Shown: in pieces, positions 1 through 8,445 of the stretch
Layout of the letters: every line of letters begins with the position of its first letter
Position numbering within the stretch: the stretch's first letter is position 1
NCBI RefSeq assembly: GCF_003987255.1
Contig: NZ_PIQC01000006.1
Coordinates: 1-64,000 of the forward strand
Source of the DNA: Idiomarina ramblicola
GTDB lineage: Bacteria > Pseudomonadota > Gammaproteobacteria > Enterobacterales > Alteromonadaceae
Direction of reading: 5' to 3'
DNA length: 64,000 bases
The notes under the pieces: model-generated
Told to the model about the DNA's origin: nothing
The model's database searches: none
Seen by the model: only the letters and a program-made list of their open reading frames with translations
Made by a program: the position numbers and the translations under genes

Positions 1-23
1 GCGAGAGTAGGTCACCGCCAGAC
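1..23 (+). rRNA. 5S ribosomal RNA, 3' end only
   Basis: The window opens inside the 3' end of a 5S rRNA gene. The segment GCGAGAGTAGG is the conserved sequence before the last helix strand, and GGTCACCGCCAGAC is the 3' strand of helix I. The rest of the rrn operon lies upstream, outside the window. A strong terminator follows at once, as expected at the end of an rrn operon. The exact 3' end is inferred. Confidence 0.85.
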
Positions 24-34
24 TACAAATAAAT

Positions 35-66
35 AACCCCAGCCCAATCGGCTGGGGTTTTTTATT
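35..66 (+). terminator. Intrinsic terminator after 5S rRNA
   Basis: A perfect 10-bp stem, AACCCCAGCC with GGCTGGGGTT, encloses a CAATC loop and is followed by a run of T. It lies 11 nt past the 5S end and should stop rrn transcription. Confidence 0.92.
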
Positions 67-172
67 TCTGGTGGTGACCTACTGAGAGTAGGGTGAAGCG
101 GGTCCCTGGTAAAGCCAACCATTTGGCTTTACCCCGCTGAACAGGTTGAGCTCTGCGAAACCTTGTCCAGAC
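67..172 (+). ncRNA. Structured RNA candidate with 5S-like ends
   Basis: No protein is encoded here, but the sequence is rich in nested complementarity. TCTGG at 67-71 pairs with CCAGA at 167-171 and closes three internal hairpins: CCTAC/GTAGG (78-92), a compound stem made of AGCGG/CCGCT around an 11-bp perfect stem GGTAAAGCCAA/TTGGCTTTACC (97-138), and ACAGGTT/AACCTTGT (141-166). The first 13 nt could pair with the 3' strand of the preceding 5S gene with one G-U, so they resemble the 5' strand of 5S helix I. The end CCAGACTACAAATA exactly repeats the sequence at the 5S 3' end (18-31). The interior does not look like 5S. It may be a rearranged 5S copy or a separate small RNA. A second terminator follows. 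Confidence 0.35.
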
Positions 173-185
173 TACAAATAGGAAG

Positions 186-215
186 ACCCCGGTGCTAACG
201 CGCCGGGGTTTTTTT
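186..215 (+). terminator. Second intrinsic terminator
   Basis: The stem ACCCCGGTGC/GCGCCGGGGT (one G-U pair, loop TAAC) is followed by seven T. It ends whatever is transcribed past the first terminator, including the structured element at 67-172. Confidence 0.9.
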
Positions 216-261
216 ATGTCTATATTTCAAACTCAAAGATCTACTGTTGTTCTGAACATGC

Positions 262-283
262 ACCTGATGCAAAAGCATCAGGT
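262..283. promoter_or_regulatory. Perfect 9-bp palindrome upstream of the TonB receptor
   Basis: ACCTGATGC and GCATCAGGT form a perfect inverted repeat around AAAA. It lies about 100 nt upstream of the receptor start and has no T run, so it is unlikely to be a terminator. Its size suits a dimeric repressor operator, but I cannot name a regulator. The remaining sequence up to 379 is AT-rich, with TATAAC and TATAGT promoter-like hexamers near 355-368. Confidence 0.35.
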
Positions 284-379
284 TACTATAACTTTTGCTT
301 ATACCTAATTGCTTTCCAGACTGAACCAAACCCCGCATAGCCTGCTATATTCATTGTATAACTATAGTGGGAGAGCAGT

Positions 380-2782
380 ATGAAACGTTTTAATGCGATT
401 ACACTTGCTTTAGCAAGTTCATTTTTCATCACACCAACTGTATCAGCTCAACAAGACTCGGCAGCTGATGAGGTTGAAGAAGTTATTCAGGTAGTTGGAT
501 CCCGATTGTCGATGCGCACTGCGACAGATGGTGCTGCACCGGTCGATATTATTAGTGGAGAAGATCTAGCGGCGACAGGCATTACAGAAACCGCTAAGGC
601 GCTGCAATACGCGGTACCGAGCTTCAATTATCCATCATCATCTGTTACGGACGGAACCGACGCCGTACGACCTGCCTCTTTGAGAGGGTTGTCGCCTGAT
701 CATACCTTAGTACTTATTAACGGGAAGCGCCGCCATAGTTCAGCTTTAGTGCACTTGAACGGAACGACAGGACGAGGAAGCTCTAACGTTGATCTCAACG
801 CTATTCCAATGGCTGCAATTAAACGAATTGAAGTTTTAAGAGATGGTGCGGCGGCACTGTACGGTTCTGATGCGATTGCTGGCGTGATTAATATTGTCTT
901 AAAAGATAATGACAGCGGGGGGAGTGCAAATTTTCAAGTAGGTCAGACACATAAAGGTGATGGAGAGCAATGGAAGCTTTCCGCTAGCTCAGGGTTTGCT
1001 ATTGGCAGCGATGGTGCTTTTACATTATCCGGCGAATTACAGCATAAGAACCGAACCAACCGAGCTGGACTCGACCCTCGTCAGCAATATCCGGAGCTGC
1101 CGGGCGGCGCAGCTGATCCAAGGGAAGAAACGTTTGATAGAAAAAGTTTCCATGTTGGCGATGCGGAATATGAAAATGCCGCTTTGTTTGCAAATCTTGA
1201 TGTAGCTATCGGAGAAGGGAATTTCTATGCTTTCGGTGGTGTTAGCGATCGCACGTCACAATCAGGAGCGTTTTATCGCAGGGCCTTGCAGAGTAATACA
1301 TTAACTGAAATTTATCCTGATGGTTTTTTGCCTATTTTAGCTCCAGATGTTGAAGATCATTCAGTTTATGCTGGTTATGAATGGTTAGTCGGGGAATGGA
1401 CATTAGACTTCAGTGGCGGCTACGGCTTTAGTAAATTTCAATATAATGTCGAAAACTCATTAAATGCTTCTTTAGGTCCAGACCTTACACCGACTTCTTT
1501 TGAAGCCGGGACACTAGAAAATAGTGAATCGAATGTGACTTTTGATGCGCAGAGATTTATTCCATTTGCCAACAATTCAGAGATTTCTCTGGCAATGGGC
1601 ATCAGTTACCGTGAAAACTCTTATCAGGTAATTGCCGGTGATGAAGCATCTTATATTAATGGTGGCTATCAGGATCGCCCTGCGGGTAGTCAAGGTTTTA
1701 CCGGCTTTACTCCGGAATCTGCTGTCGATGAATCGAGAGACAACATTGGTGTGTATGTTGAAGCTGAAAATCAGCTAACCACGGACTTTATGTGGGGGGC
1801 AGCGATTCGTCATGAGGATTACTCAGACTTTGGCAATAACACCAGCTGGAAGCTTTCAGGTCGGTATGATTTAACTGACAGAGTGGCGGTGCGCGGTGCC
1901 ATCAATACAGGCTTCCGAGCTCCTAGTGTACAGCAATTGTATTTTACCAACATTTCCACTCTGTTTGTTGATCGTGGGGACGGGCTAGAACCAGAGCAGT
2001 CAGGCACATTCAATAATATTAGCCAGGTAACTCAGGCTTTAGGAATTGGTAATCTGCAACCCGAAGAGTCTGAAAGCGTGAGTCTTGGAATGGTCTGGAA
2101 TGGCTATGATGGGTTAGCGATTACAGTAGACGCATTCCAGATAGAGATAGAAGACCGGATTATCCTTTCAGGAGATGTTGCACCTACCGATTCACCTGCC
2201 GTTGAAGAGGCTTTGGCCGGAACATCGGCGGAGAATGCGCGCTTCTTCCTGAATGCCGTAGATACAACAACCAAGGGGTTGGATATCGTGGCCAGTAAAA
2301 GCTTCGGTATCGGTGATTATGGTGATCTGAAAGCACAACTGGCTTATGGCTATAATACTACGGAAATTGACTCTATTAACCTGCCGCAGCTATTGGACGG
2401 TTTGGATGATGTCTTGTTCGATAGTGACGAACAAATACGGATGACGCAGTCGACCCCTGATCATTCAGGCTCAATCGGTTTAACCCATACCAAGGATAAA
2501 TGGACGACGAACGTTCAGTTTAGTTATTTTGGTAATTACTCAATAGGCTATACAAGCGGAACTGAAACCTATGGTCCAAACTGGATAACAGATGTAACCG
2601 TTAATTATCAGTGGAACGATGCGTTAGCGTTAAAAGTGGGAGTTCAGAACTTGTTCAGTGAATACCCTGACGAACGGGCTGAAGGTAATCAGTTCAATGG
2701 TATTTTTAAGTACCCGTTGACGAATTCACCGGTTGGCTTCAATGGCGGGTATTTTTACTCGGAAGTCGAATATAAATTTTAG
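380..2782 (+). CDS. TonB-dependent outer membrane receptor
   Basis: The protein has 800 residues and should form a 22-strand outer membrane barrel with an N-terminal plug, importing a scarce ligand with energy from TonB-ExbBD. A signal peptide ends near residue 23 (TVSA before QQD). A TonB-box-like segment, EEVIQVVGSR, follows around residues 32-41. The plug, about 48-170, carries LINGKRRHSSA and RIEVLRDGAAALYGSDAIAG, and the chain ends in the aromatic residue expected of barrel proteins (YKF). GGGAGAG sits just upstream of the ATG. The gene stands alone, with a terminator behind it and no iron, B12 or sugar genes nearby, so the ligand cannot be inferred. A palindrome upstream may regulate it. 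Confidence 0.93.
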   Translation: MKRFNAITLALASSFFITPTVSAQQDSAADEVEEVIQVVGSRLSMRTATDGAAPVDIISGEDLAATGITETAKALQYAVPSFNYPSSSVTDGTDAVRPASLRGLSPDHTLVLINGKRRHSSALVHLNGTTGRGSSNVDLNAIPMAAIKRIEVLRDGAAALYGSDAIAGVINIVLKDNDSGGSANFQVGQTHKGDGEQWKLSASSGFAIGSDGAFTLSGELQHKNRTNRAGLDPRQQYPELPGGAADPREETFDRKSFHVGDAEYENAALFANLDVAIGEGNFYAFGGVSDRTSQSGAFYRRALQSNTLTEIYPDGFLPILAPDVEDHSVYAGYEWLVGEWTLDFSGGYGFSKFQYNVENSLNASLGPDLTPTSFEAGTLENSESNVTFDAQRFIPFANNSEISLAMGISYRENSYQVIAGDEASYINGGYQDRPAGSQGFTGFTPESAVDESRDNIGVYVEAENQLTTDFMWGAAIRHEDYSDFGNNTSWKLSGRYDLTDRVAVRGAINTGFRAPSVQQLYFTNISTLFVDRGDGLEPEQSGTFNNISQVTQALGIGNLQPEESESVSLGMVWNGYDGLAITVDAFQIEIEDRIILSGDVAPTDSPAVEEALAGTSAENARFFLNAVDTTTKGLDIVASKSFGIGDYGDLKAQLAYGYNTTEIDSINLPQLLDGLDDVLFDSDEQIRMTQSTPDHSGSIGLTHTKDKWTTNVQFSYFGNYSIGYTSGTETYGPNWITDVTVNYQWNDALALKVGVQNLFSEYPDERAEGNQFNGIFKYPLTNSPVGFNGGYFYSEVEYKF

Positions 2783-2806
2783 TTACTAACCAAAACGAAT
2801 ATTAGT

Positions 2807-2836
2807 AAAAACCGCCAAATATTGGCGGTTTTTTTA
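2807..2836 (+). terminator. Terminator after the TonB receptor
   Basis: The stem AACCGCCAA/TTGGCGGTT has a 3-nt loop (ATA), an A run on the left and seven T on the right. It lies 25 nt past the receptor stop codon. Confidence 0.92.
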
Positions 2837-2953
2837 TTTTAACCGAACCGTTATTTATATAAGTATATGAAAATAAATAACTAAATAGTTGGCACGGTAG
2901 TTGTACTTAAACGAGTAAGTATTGTTATATTGCTCACTATTGGGGTTATCGTT

Positions 2954-3271
2954 ATGTCTAATCGCAGCTTTGGTTGGTTACTGGTTTTATCTGTCATCGG
3001 TCTGTTATTTTTTGCTGAAGAAATATTTTCAGTCTTTGGAATGGCAATTGGCTCGGTGATAGAAATCTCTGTCACGCTATTAGTTAGTCTCTTTTTTGTG
3101 GGACTGGTTTTCTTTATTGTTACAACCCTATTTGGCAGTGTGCTCTTCGGAATTGGTGCTGCCTTTATCGCCTTGTTGTTAAGTGGAATAGGACTTTTCT
3201 GGCCTTTGATCCTTTGTGTTCTGGTTCTTTACTTTATCTTTCGCAAACCAAAGGTTTCTAGAACGGGCTAA
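2954..3271 (+). CDS. Small multi-pass membrane protein of unknown function
   Basis: The product has 105 residues, nearly all hydrophobic, with probably four membrane segments: about 7-25, 31-50, 52-72 and 75-97. It ends in a short basic tail (FRKPKVSRTG). I recognise no family; the composition recalls small envelope-stress membrane proteins, but no motif supports that. The ATG at 2954 was chosen over an upstream TTG at 2930 because TGGGG lies 8 nt before it. It stands between a terminator and the copper chaperone gene, 44 nt upstream of that gene, and could be transcribed with it. An AT-rich inverted repeat (TTATTTAT at 2851, ATAAATAA at 2873) lies in its upstream region. Confidence 0.7.
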   Translation: MSNRSFGWLLVLSVIGLLFFAEEIFSVFGMAIGSVIEISVTLLVSLFFVGLVFFIVTTLFGSVLFGIGAAFIALLLSGIGLFWPLILCVLVLYFIFRKPKVSRTG

Positions 3272-3315
3272 TCACGTGTAATATACAGCCTTAGTTAAAT
3301 AAAGAGGCTAGGGCA

Positions 3316-3726
3316 ATGTTCAAAGTAATTCTGGCAGCGCTGTGTTTTTTCCCGGTTGTCGCTACGGCTGACTCGCTAAATGCGACTGAAGGTTGGGCTC
3401 GTGCGAGTATCCCCGGAACTGAAAATGGCGCTGCATACGCAACTCTTGAGAATCCACACGACAAGACCATCCATGTCACGCATATTAGCTCGGATGTGAG
3501 TAAGACTGCAGAAGTTCACCGTCATGTTATGTCAGGTGATGTCATGAAAATGGAGGCGGTAGAGCCGTTATCAATTGAACCTGGCGAGGTTATTAAATTT
3601 CAGCCCGGCGGTTACCATTTCATGTTGTTTGGATTAACCTCCCGTCTTAAAACGAATGACACGTTCTCTCTGATTCTGCACTTTGACTCAGGTTCAAAGC
3701 AAGAAATTCAAATTTTGGTTAAGTAA
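3316..3726 (+). CDS. PCu(A)C-type periplasmic copper chaperone
   Basis: The protein has 136 residues and a signal peptide cleaved near residue 18 (ATA before DSL). The mature part fits the PCu(A)C family, which binds Cu(I) in the periplasm and helps to load the CuA site of cytochrome oxidase. The His/Met ligand pattern of that family is visible: EVH, then VMKM, then GGYHFMLFGL. No cytochrome oxidase gene is nearby, so the delivery target is inferred from the family only. The next gene begins 30 nt downstream. Confidence 0.88.
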   Translation: MFKVILAALCFFPVVATADSLNATEGWARASIPGTENGAAYATLENPHDKTIHVTHISSDVSKTAEVHRHVMSGDVMKMEAVEPLSIEPGEVIKFQPGGYHFMLFGLTSRLKTNDTFSLILHFDSGSKQEIQILVK

Positions 3727-3755
3727 TAAAGGTTCGAAACCTTATAGGAACAATT

Positions 3756-4442
3756 ATGTATAGAAAAACCATGCTTCTAGCCGCAGCGTTAGCGGTTGCT
3801 CCTAATGCGTTGGCCGATACGGTATTTGGTGTTTATGCCGGCGGACAAATTTGGAATGCCAATAATGAAGGTCAATATGCGGTTGGTTCTAATTTAATAG
3901 AACCTAATTTCGAAAATGAAAACCACAACAGTTACTATATTGCGCTTGAACACCCAGTCCCTTTAATTCCTAATATAAAAGTAAGGCAGAATACATTAGA
4001 AATTGAGGGTGGTTACGGAGAGAATGACTTTAGTCATAGAGATTACATTTTATACTACGAAATTTTCGATAATGATTTGGTGTCTTTTGACATTGGTGTA
4101 AACGCAATGGATTTTGACGGTACTTTGCGTACCCCGCTCAGTAATAATTTTGCTCGTCAGGATTTCTCAGTTATCGTGCCAACAGCGTACGCCGCAGCTC
4201 GAGTGGGAATACCCGCAACTGACTGGACATTCTTCGCTGACGTTAGTGCCCTTAGTGTGAAAGATAGCAAAGTTCAGGACGCTCAAATTGGTGTGGAGTA
4301 TCGTATGGTAGAGAACTTAGCCGTGGATATTAACCTTAACGCAGGCTACCGCCACTCAGTTATTGAACTTGATGATGTTGATGAAATTTACTCCGATGTG
4401 ACCTTCAAAGGGCCATTTGTTGGGGTAGAAGTTCACTTTTAA
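3756..4442 (+). CDS. TIGR04219-like outer membrane beta-barrel protein
   Basis: The protein has 228 residues, a signal peptide ending at ALA (about residue 20), then alternating amphipathic strands and a terminal phenylalanine (VEVHF), as in small outer membrane barrels. The opening TVFGVYAGGQIW and the general pattern match the TIGR04219 family of marine gammaproteobacteria, whose role is not known to me. It follows the copper chaperone by 29 nt and may share its transcript. Confidence 0.75.
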   Translation: MYRKTMLLAAALAVAPNALADTVFGVYAGGQIWNANNEGQYAVGSNLIEPNFENENHNSYYIALEHPVPLIPNIKVRQNTLEIEGGYGENDFSHRDYILYYEIFDNDLVSFDIGVNAMDFDGTLRTPLSNNFARQDFSVIVPTAYAAARVGIPATDWTFFADVSALSVKDSKVQDAQIGVEYRMVENLAVDINLNAGYRHSVIELDDVDEIYSDVTFKGPFVGVEVHF

Positions 4443-4470
4443 TCGATTAATTAGGTTATTCAGAGCTTGC

Positions 4471-4532
4471 AGGCCATTCATTATATAAGCTAAATTGTTA
4501 TATGTTTGTATTTAATTATAAATGGATGGCCT
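4471..4532 (+). promoter_or_regulatory. Inverted repeat flanking a likely promoter
   Basis: AGGCCATTCATTATA (from 4471) and TATAAATGGATGGCCT (ending 4532) are near-perfect inverted copies about 30 nt apart. Between and partly within them lie TTGTTA (4495-4500) and TATAAA (4517-4522) with a 16-nt spacer, a good sigma-70 match. Transcription would begin near 4529, only about 10 nt before the response regulator start. The repeat could be an operator around its promoter, or a hairpin ending the upstream transcript. Confidence 0.45.
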
Positions 4533-4538
4533 CGGCGA

Positions 4539-6746
4539 ATGGTCAGTAGTCAAGACGAACCTCTATTTCTTCACGATGATGATGAAGTAACTCAGGCAGA
4601 ATACAGTAAAGGTTTTTGGAAAATCCTAATTGTCGATGACGATCAGGAGATTCATGCTGTGACGAAGATGGCCTTGGCAGATGTGATCATTAGTGGTCGT
4701 CAGCTTGAGTTCCATCATGCTTACAGTGGGAATGAAGCGCTTGACCGACTGAGTGAGCATGATGACATAGCGATGGTGTTACTTGACGTTGTCATGGAGA
4801 CCGATAACGCAGGTTTAAAAGTGGCTCAGGCTATTAGAGAGCAGTTGGGCAATGATGAAATAAGAATTGTCTTACGCACTGGACAGCCAGGTTACGCGCC
4901 GGAAGAAAGTGTCGTTAAAAACTACGACATTAATGACTACAAAACAAAAACAGAACTCACACGAAGCCGATTATTAACCACCGTATTTTCTGCCGTTCGC
5001 TCCTATCAGCAACTCTGTACCATCAATGAAAACCGCCGAGGTTTACGTAAAATCATTCATTCCGCCTCAAACCTTATGGAGAAGCACTCTATTGTTAATT
5101 TCTCCGAAGGTGTGGTGACGCAAATTGCGTCATTGCTTGGTTTAAGTGCTGAGGGGATTGTGGGCGCCAGAGCACCGCATAAAGACAATGATATTCTGGT
5201 ATTGGGAGCCGCAGGACATTTTGCTGATAGCATCAATAAGAGCTTATCAACACTGAATTCAGATGAGATAGAAAACAGTGTCCGGCAATGTCTTAATGAA
5301 AGACGGCATATTCATACTGAAGATGCGACCGTCTTTTTTATTGATGGCCAGGTGCATCAGGCGGCTGCCTATATAGAAACAAAGAACATTGTCGCCGAAT
5401 ACGATCAAGAGCTTTTAGAAGTGTTCCTGGCAAATATCGCCGTTGGCTTTGAAAATGCGAACTTATTTGAAGAGTTGCAAACTGCCGCCTACCTTGACCC
5501 CTTAACGAGTATTCCAAACCGCGCTGAATTCACTCGTAACCTTCAAGTTTTGTCTGAAAAACCAGATAAAGATACGATGATTGCCGTCATCGACATTGAT
5601 CACTTTTCCGATGTGAATGATGGTCTAGGTCAGGATGTGGGTAATTTATTGTTACGTTCAGTTGCGTTGCGCTTAGCCGATCAGCTTGGTCGTAACGTGT
5701 TTGTTTCGCGCATTGCGGCCGATGTTTTTGGTATTTTTGGGCCGACAGATATTGTCACACCTAATGCGTTTACTGAGCTTTTTTCGCTGCCCTTTAGAGC
5801 CGGAGAGCATTATATTCCGCTGCGGGTAACCTGCGGTTTTGCATCCGCTGGTAATCCGGAAAAGGTCAATGGCAAAGGGCTATTGAAACAAGTTTATATT
5901 GCTTTAAAGAATGCGAAGAATAACTCTTTTGACCGCTACAACTATTATGAACCGTCGATGGAGCAAGATACCCAGCGTCGGCTTCACTTGGTACGTCGCC
6001 TACGGGCGGATTTTGCTAACAGGAAACTGGAAGTTTGGTATCAGCCCCAGGTGGAGTTAACAACCAAAAAGGTGATAGGGGTAGAAGCATTACTGCGCTG
6101 GCCTCAAAGCGATGGCTCTTTTATTTCTCCAGCGGAGTTTATTCCTTTAGCTGAATATTCGGGACTTATTGTTGAAATTGGATCCTGGGTTATTGAAGAG
6201 GCTTGTCGACAGATCAATGCATTTGATGAGATTGGCCTGCCACAACTAAGAGTTGCTGTTAACGTATCGGTACCTCAGTTTCGTAAACGCGACTTTCCTG
6301 AACTTGTCGAAAAGCAAATTGAGCAGTGGGGGATTGATCCAGAACGAATTGAACTGGAAATAACCGAAAGTATCGTTATGGAAGACCCTGACTTGGTCGC
6401 CGATATTTTAAGGCGTTTAAAGCAGCAAGGCATTAAGGTTGCCATTGATGATTTCGGCGTTGGCTTTTCCTCGCTGAGCTATCTCCAGAAATTGCCGCTC
6501 GATCGAATTAAGATAGACAAAACCTTTGTTAATAATTCCGATCAGACGAGCGGACAAATCATTATAGAGACTATTGTTGATATGGCTGGGCGGTTAGGGT
6601 TAAATGTTTTAGCTGAAGGTATTGAAGAGCAAGCCCAGCTTGATTACTTTTTGGGTTTAGAGTGCGCTGAAGGGCAAGGTTATTTCTTCGCTAAACCTAT
6701 GCCCGCAGATCAATTAATCAGCTTACTGCAACAGCAAAAGAGTTAA
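4539..6746 (+). CDS. Response regulator with DUF3369, degenerate GGDEF and EAL domains
   Basis: The protein has 735 residues. A receiver domain (about 27-150) has acidic residues in ILIVDDDQEIH and a likely phospho-aspartate in VLLDVVME (D83). A DUF3369-type region follows (about 165-325), then a GGDEF domain whose signature is replaced by AADVF, so cyclase activity is unlikely. The C-terminal EAL domain keeps VEALLRW, EITES, DDFGVGFSSL and the KIDKTFV segment, so it probably degrades cyclic di-GMP. The ATG at 4539 was chosen over an upstream TTG at 4506 because the likely promoter lies between them. No histidine kinase is adjacent, so the signal is unknown. It is convergent with the DUF3299 gene, 2 nt away. 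Confidence 0.88.
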   Translation: MVSSQDEPLFLHDDDEVTQAEYSKGFWKILIVDDDQEIHAVTKMALADVIISGRQLEFHHAYSGNEALDRLSEHDDIAMVLLDVVMETDNAGLKVAQAIREQLGNDEIRIVLRTGQPGYAPEESVVKNYDINDYKTKTELTRSRLLTTVFSAVRSYQQLCTINENRRGLRKIIHSASNLMEKHSIVNFSEGVVTQIASLLGLSAEGIVGARAPHKDNDILVLGAAGHFADSINKSLSTLNSDEIENSVRQCLNERRHIHTEDATVFFIDGQVHQAAAYIETKNIVAEYDQELLEVFLANIAVGFENANLFEELQTAAYLDPLTSIPNRAEFTRNLQVLSEKPDKDTMIAVIDIDHFSDVNDGLGQDVGNLLLRSVALRLADQLGRNVFVSRIAADVFGIFGPTDIVTPNAFTELFSLPFRAGEHYIPLRVTCGFASAGNPEKVNGKGLLKQVYIALKNAKNNSFDRYNYYEPSMEQDTQRRLHLVRRLRADFANRKLEVWYQPQVELTTKKVIGVEALLRWPQSDGSFISPAEFIPLAEYSGLIVEIGSWVIEEACRQINAFDEIGLPQLRVAVNVSVPQFRKRDFPELVEKQIEQWGIDPERIELEITESIVMEDPDLVADILRRLKQQGIKVAIDDFGVGFSSLSYLQKLPLDRIKIDKTFVNNSDQTSGQIIIETIVDMAGRLGLNVLAEGIEEQAQLDYFLGLECAEGQGYFFAKPMPADQLISLLQQQKS

Positions 6747-6748
6747 GC

Positions 6749-7222
6749 TTAGTTGTAAACTTCAACACTATCGGCGTCCATTTGATAGCCGACAACGGCA
6801 AGTTCACCCTCTTTGCGCTCGACTTTGATGGTACCTTCTATCCAAACCGCATCATAAGTGTTCTCATACGGAACACCTTCTTCGTATTGAACGTGAATAA
6901 TTTGGTTCGGTGGCGGTGGTGGCACATGAATGCACGCGCCGAAGTAAGGAACTAACAAAAACTCAGTGACCTTGTCGGCATCACCTTCTAGTTGGACAAC
7001 ATAGCCGGGAATACGAACTTTCTTACCGTCCAGAGCTTCGACGACAGGCGCATCCAGGTTAGTTTGTCTATCTTCTTCAGGGTTCGCGTCATAGTAAGAC
7101 TGAGGTTTAACCGGAGGCGGCGTAAAACCTTCGGGAATTAAATCTTTCCAGCCAATTTTTTCAGCAGCCGCGAACGAGGGAAAGGTTAGCATTAATAATA
7201 CAACCGCTAATAACTTCTTCAT
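6749..7222 (-). CDS. DUF3299 periplasmic protein
   Basis: The product has 157 residues with a signal peptide ending near AAA (about residue 19) and the hallmark segment FGACIHVPPPPPNQ, which contains conserved Cys and His. The biochemical role is unknown. The start at 7222 overlaps the permease stop by four bases (ATGA), so it is translated together with the transporter. A related ABC/permease/DUF3299 set in Pseudomonas aeruginosa (PA4064-PA4066, from memory) responds to zinc limitation; I infer a possible metal link here, but the sequence does not prove it. Confidence 0.85.
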   Translation of the reverse strand: MKKLLAVVLLMLTFPSFAAAEKIGWKDLIPEGFTPPPVKPQSYYDANPEEDRQTNLDAPVVEALDGKKVRIPGYVVQLEGDADKVTEFLLVPYFGACIHVPPPPPNQIIHVQYEEGVPYENTYDAVWIEGTIKVERKEGELAVVGYQMDADSVEVYN

Positions 7223-8445
7223 ATCTTCACCGTGAGTCCATCTGCAAGAGATTGGCGATAAGCTCGCCAAGCCGGAATTAAACTTAACATAAAGCCAGCA
7301 GTAATAACGAGCGCAATACGCCACCATTCACTAATGCTGGGCCAGGTGGTGTTGAATATTAGCCCGGTCTGAGACTGAATAACGCCAGCTAAGGACCACT
7401 GCAAGCCATAAAGCAAAAGCAGGCCTGAGAAAGCGCCAACTACGGTCAATACCAGAGCTTCACTGAGCAGCAGACCAAATATGGTTCCGGGACCGGCACC
7501 AACGGCTCTTAAGACCGCCATTTCGCGACGACGTTCCCTTAAGCTGGCAAGCATAATCGTCAGCATACCCAGTAGACCAATCAGCACCACCATAGCTGAG
7601 ATGGCCGTTAAGGCCTGCTCAAAGACTCGCAGTGTTTTCCAGAGTTCCTGCAGGGTCATACCGGGTAAAAGAGCCGTTAACGGCTCTTTGTCGTAGGTAT
7701 TTATTTGGCGTTGCAAGCGCAAGGCCAGAGGCTTCGCTTTTAAGCCAAGGAGAGCGGCACTGATGCTCTCCGCCGGAGCCTCGTTGTGGTGATCATGTTC
7801 AGAGTGTTCATGCTCACCGCTGTGGATCATGTCGAGACTGTGCAGTGTCACTAGTACCGCCTGATCAACCGGAGTTCCGGTGCGTTTCAGTACGCCGGTA
7901 ACGGTAAGCGGGTGCTCTTCATGTTCGCTAAAGCTAATGCCGCCACTGCCGTGGGCAATAATAATTTCATCGTCAATGATTTTGGATAGCTTCTCGGCAG
8001 CATCGGCTCCTAGTACGACTTCCTCATCTGAAGCAAAAGCACTACCTTGAGAAAACTCCAGAGCCTGCTTGTCGCCGTACTTAAAATGCTCGAAATACGC
8101 ATTGGTTGTTGCGACAACGGGTAGCCCCTGAACACTGTCACCTAATGACATGGGTATTGCCCAACTGACTTCCGGACGTTCACTGATATCGACGAAGCTT
8201 TCCCAGCTCATATTGTTGGTCATACTGCCAATATGGAAAACCGAAGACAGTAACAACTGTGTTTGTCCGGTGCGTGCGCCAATAATTAAGTCAGTGCCAG
8301 AAACCGTGTTAGCAAAATGGCTTTGCACTTGTTCACGAACGCGCTCAACGGCTAACAGTAAGGTAACGCTGACAGCGATAGCGATAACCGTCAGAACAAC
8401 ACTGGCGCGCCGATTCATTAAGCTTTTTATGGCCAGGCGGATCAT
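7219..8445 (-). CDS. FtsX/MacB-like ABC transporter permease
   Basis: The protein has 408 residues. One membrane segment lies at the N terminus (about 15-33), followed by a large periplasmic domain and three C-terminal segments from about residue 275, the FtsX/LolC layout. Such permeases work with a LolD-like ATPase and usually act mechanically on envelope substrates instead of importing solutes. The periplasmic domain has a histidine-rich stretch at about 208-220, six His in 13 residues, which may bind metal. It overlaps the ATPase gene upstream and the DUF3299 gene downstream by four bases each, so the three form one unit. Confidence 0.88.
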   Translation of the reverse strand: MIRLAIKSLMNRRASVVLTVIAIAVSVTLLLAVERVREQVQSHFANTVSGTDLIIGARTGQTQLLLSSVFHIGSMTNNMSWESFVDISERPEVSWAIPMSLGDSVQGLPVVATTNAYFEHFKYGDKQALEFSQGSAFASDEEVVLGADAAEKLSKIIDDEIIIAHGSGGISFSEHEEHPLTVTGVLKRTGTPVDQAVLVTLHSLDMIHSGEHEHSEHDHHNEAPAESISAALLGLKAKPLALRLQRQINTYDKEPLTALLPGMTLQELWKTLRVFEQALTAISAMVVLIGLLGMLTIMLASLRERRREMAVLRAVGAGPGTIFGLLLSEALVLTVVGAFSGLLLLYGLQWSLAGVIQSQTGLIFNTTWPSISEWWRIALVITAGFMLSLIPAWRAYRQSLADGLTVKI

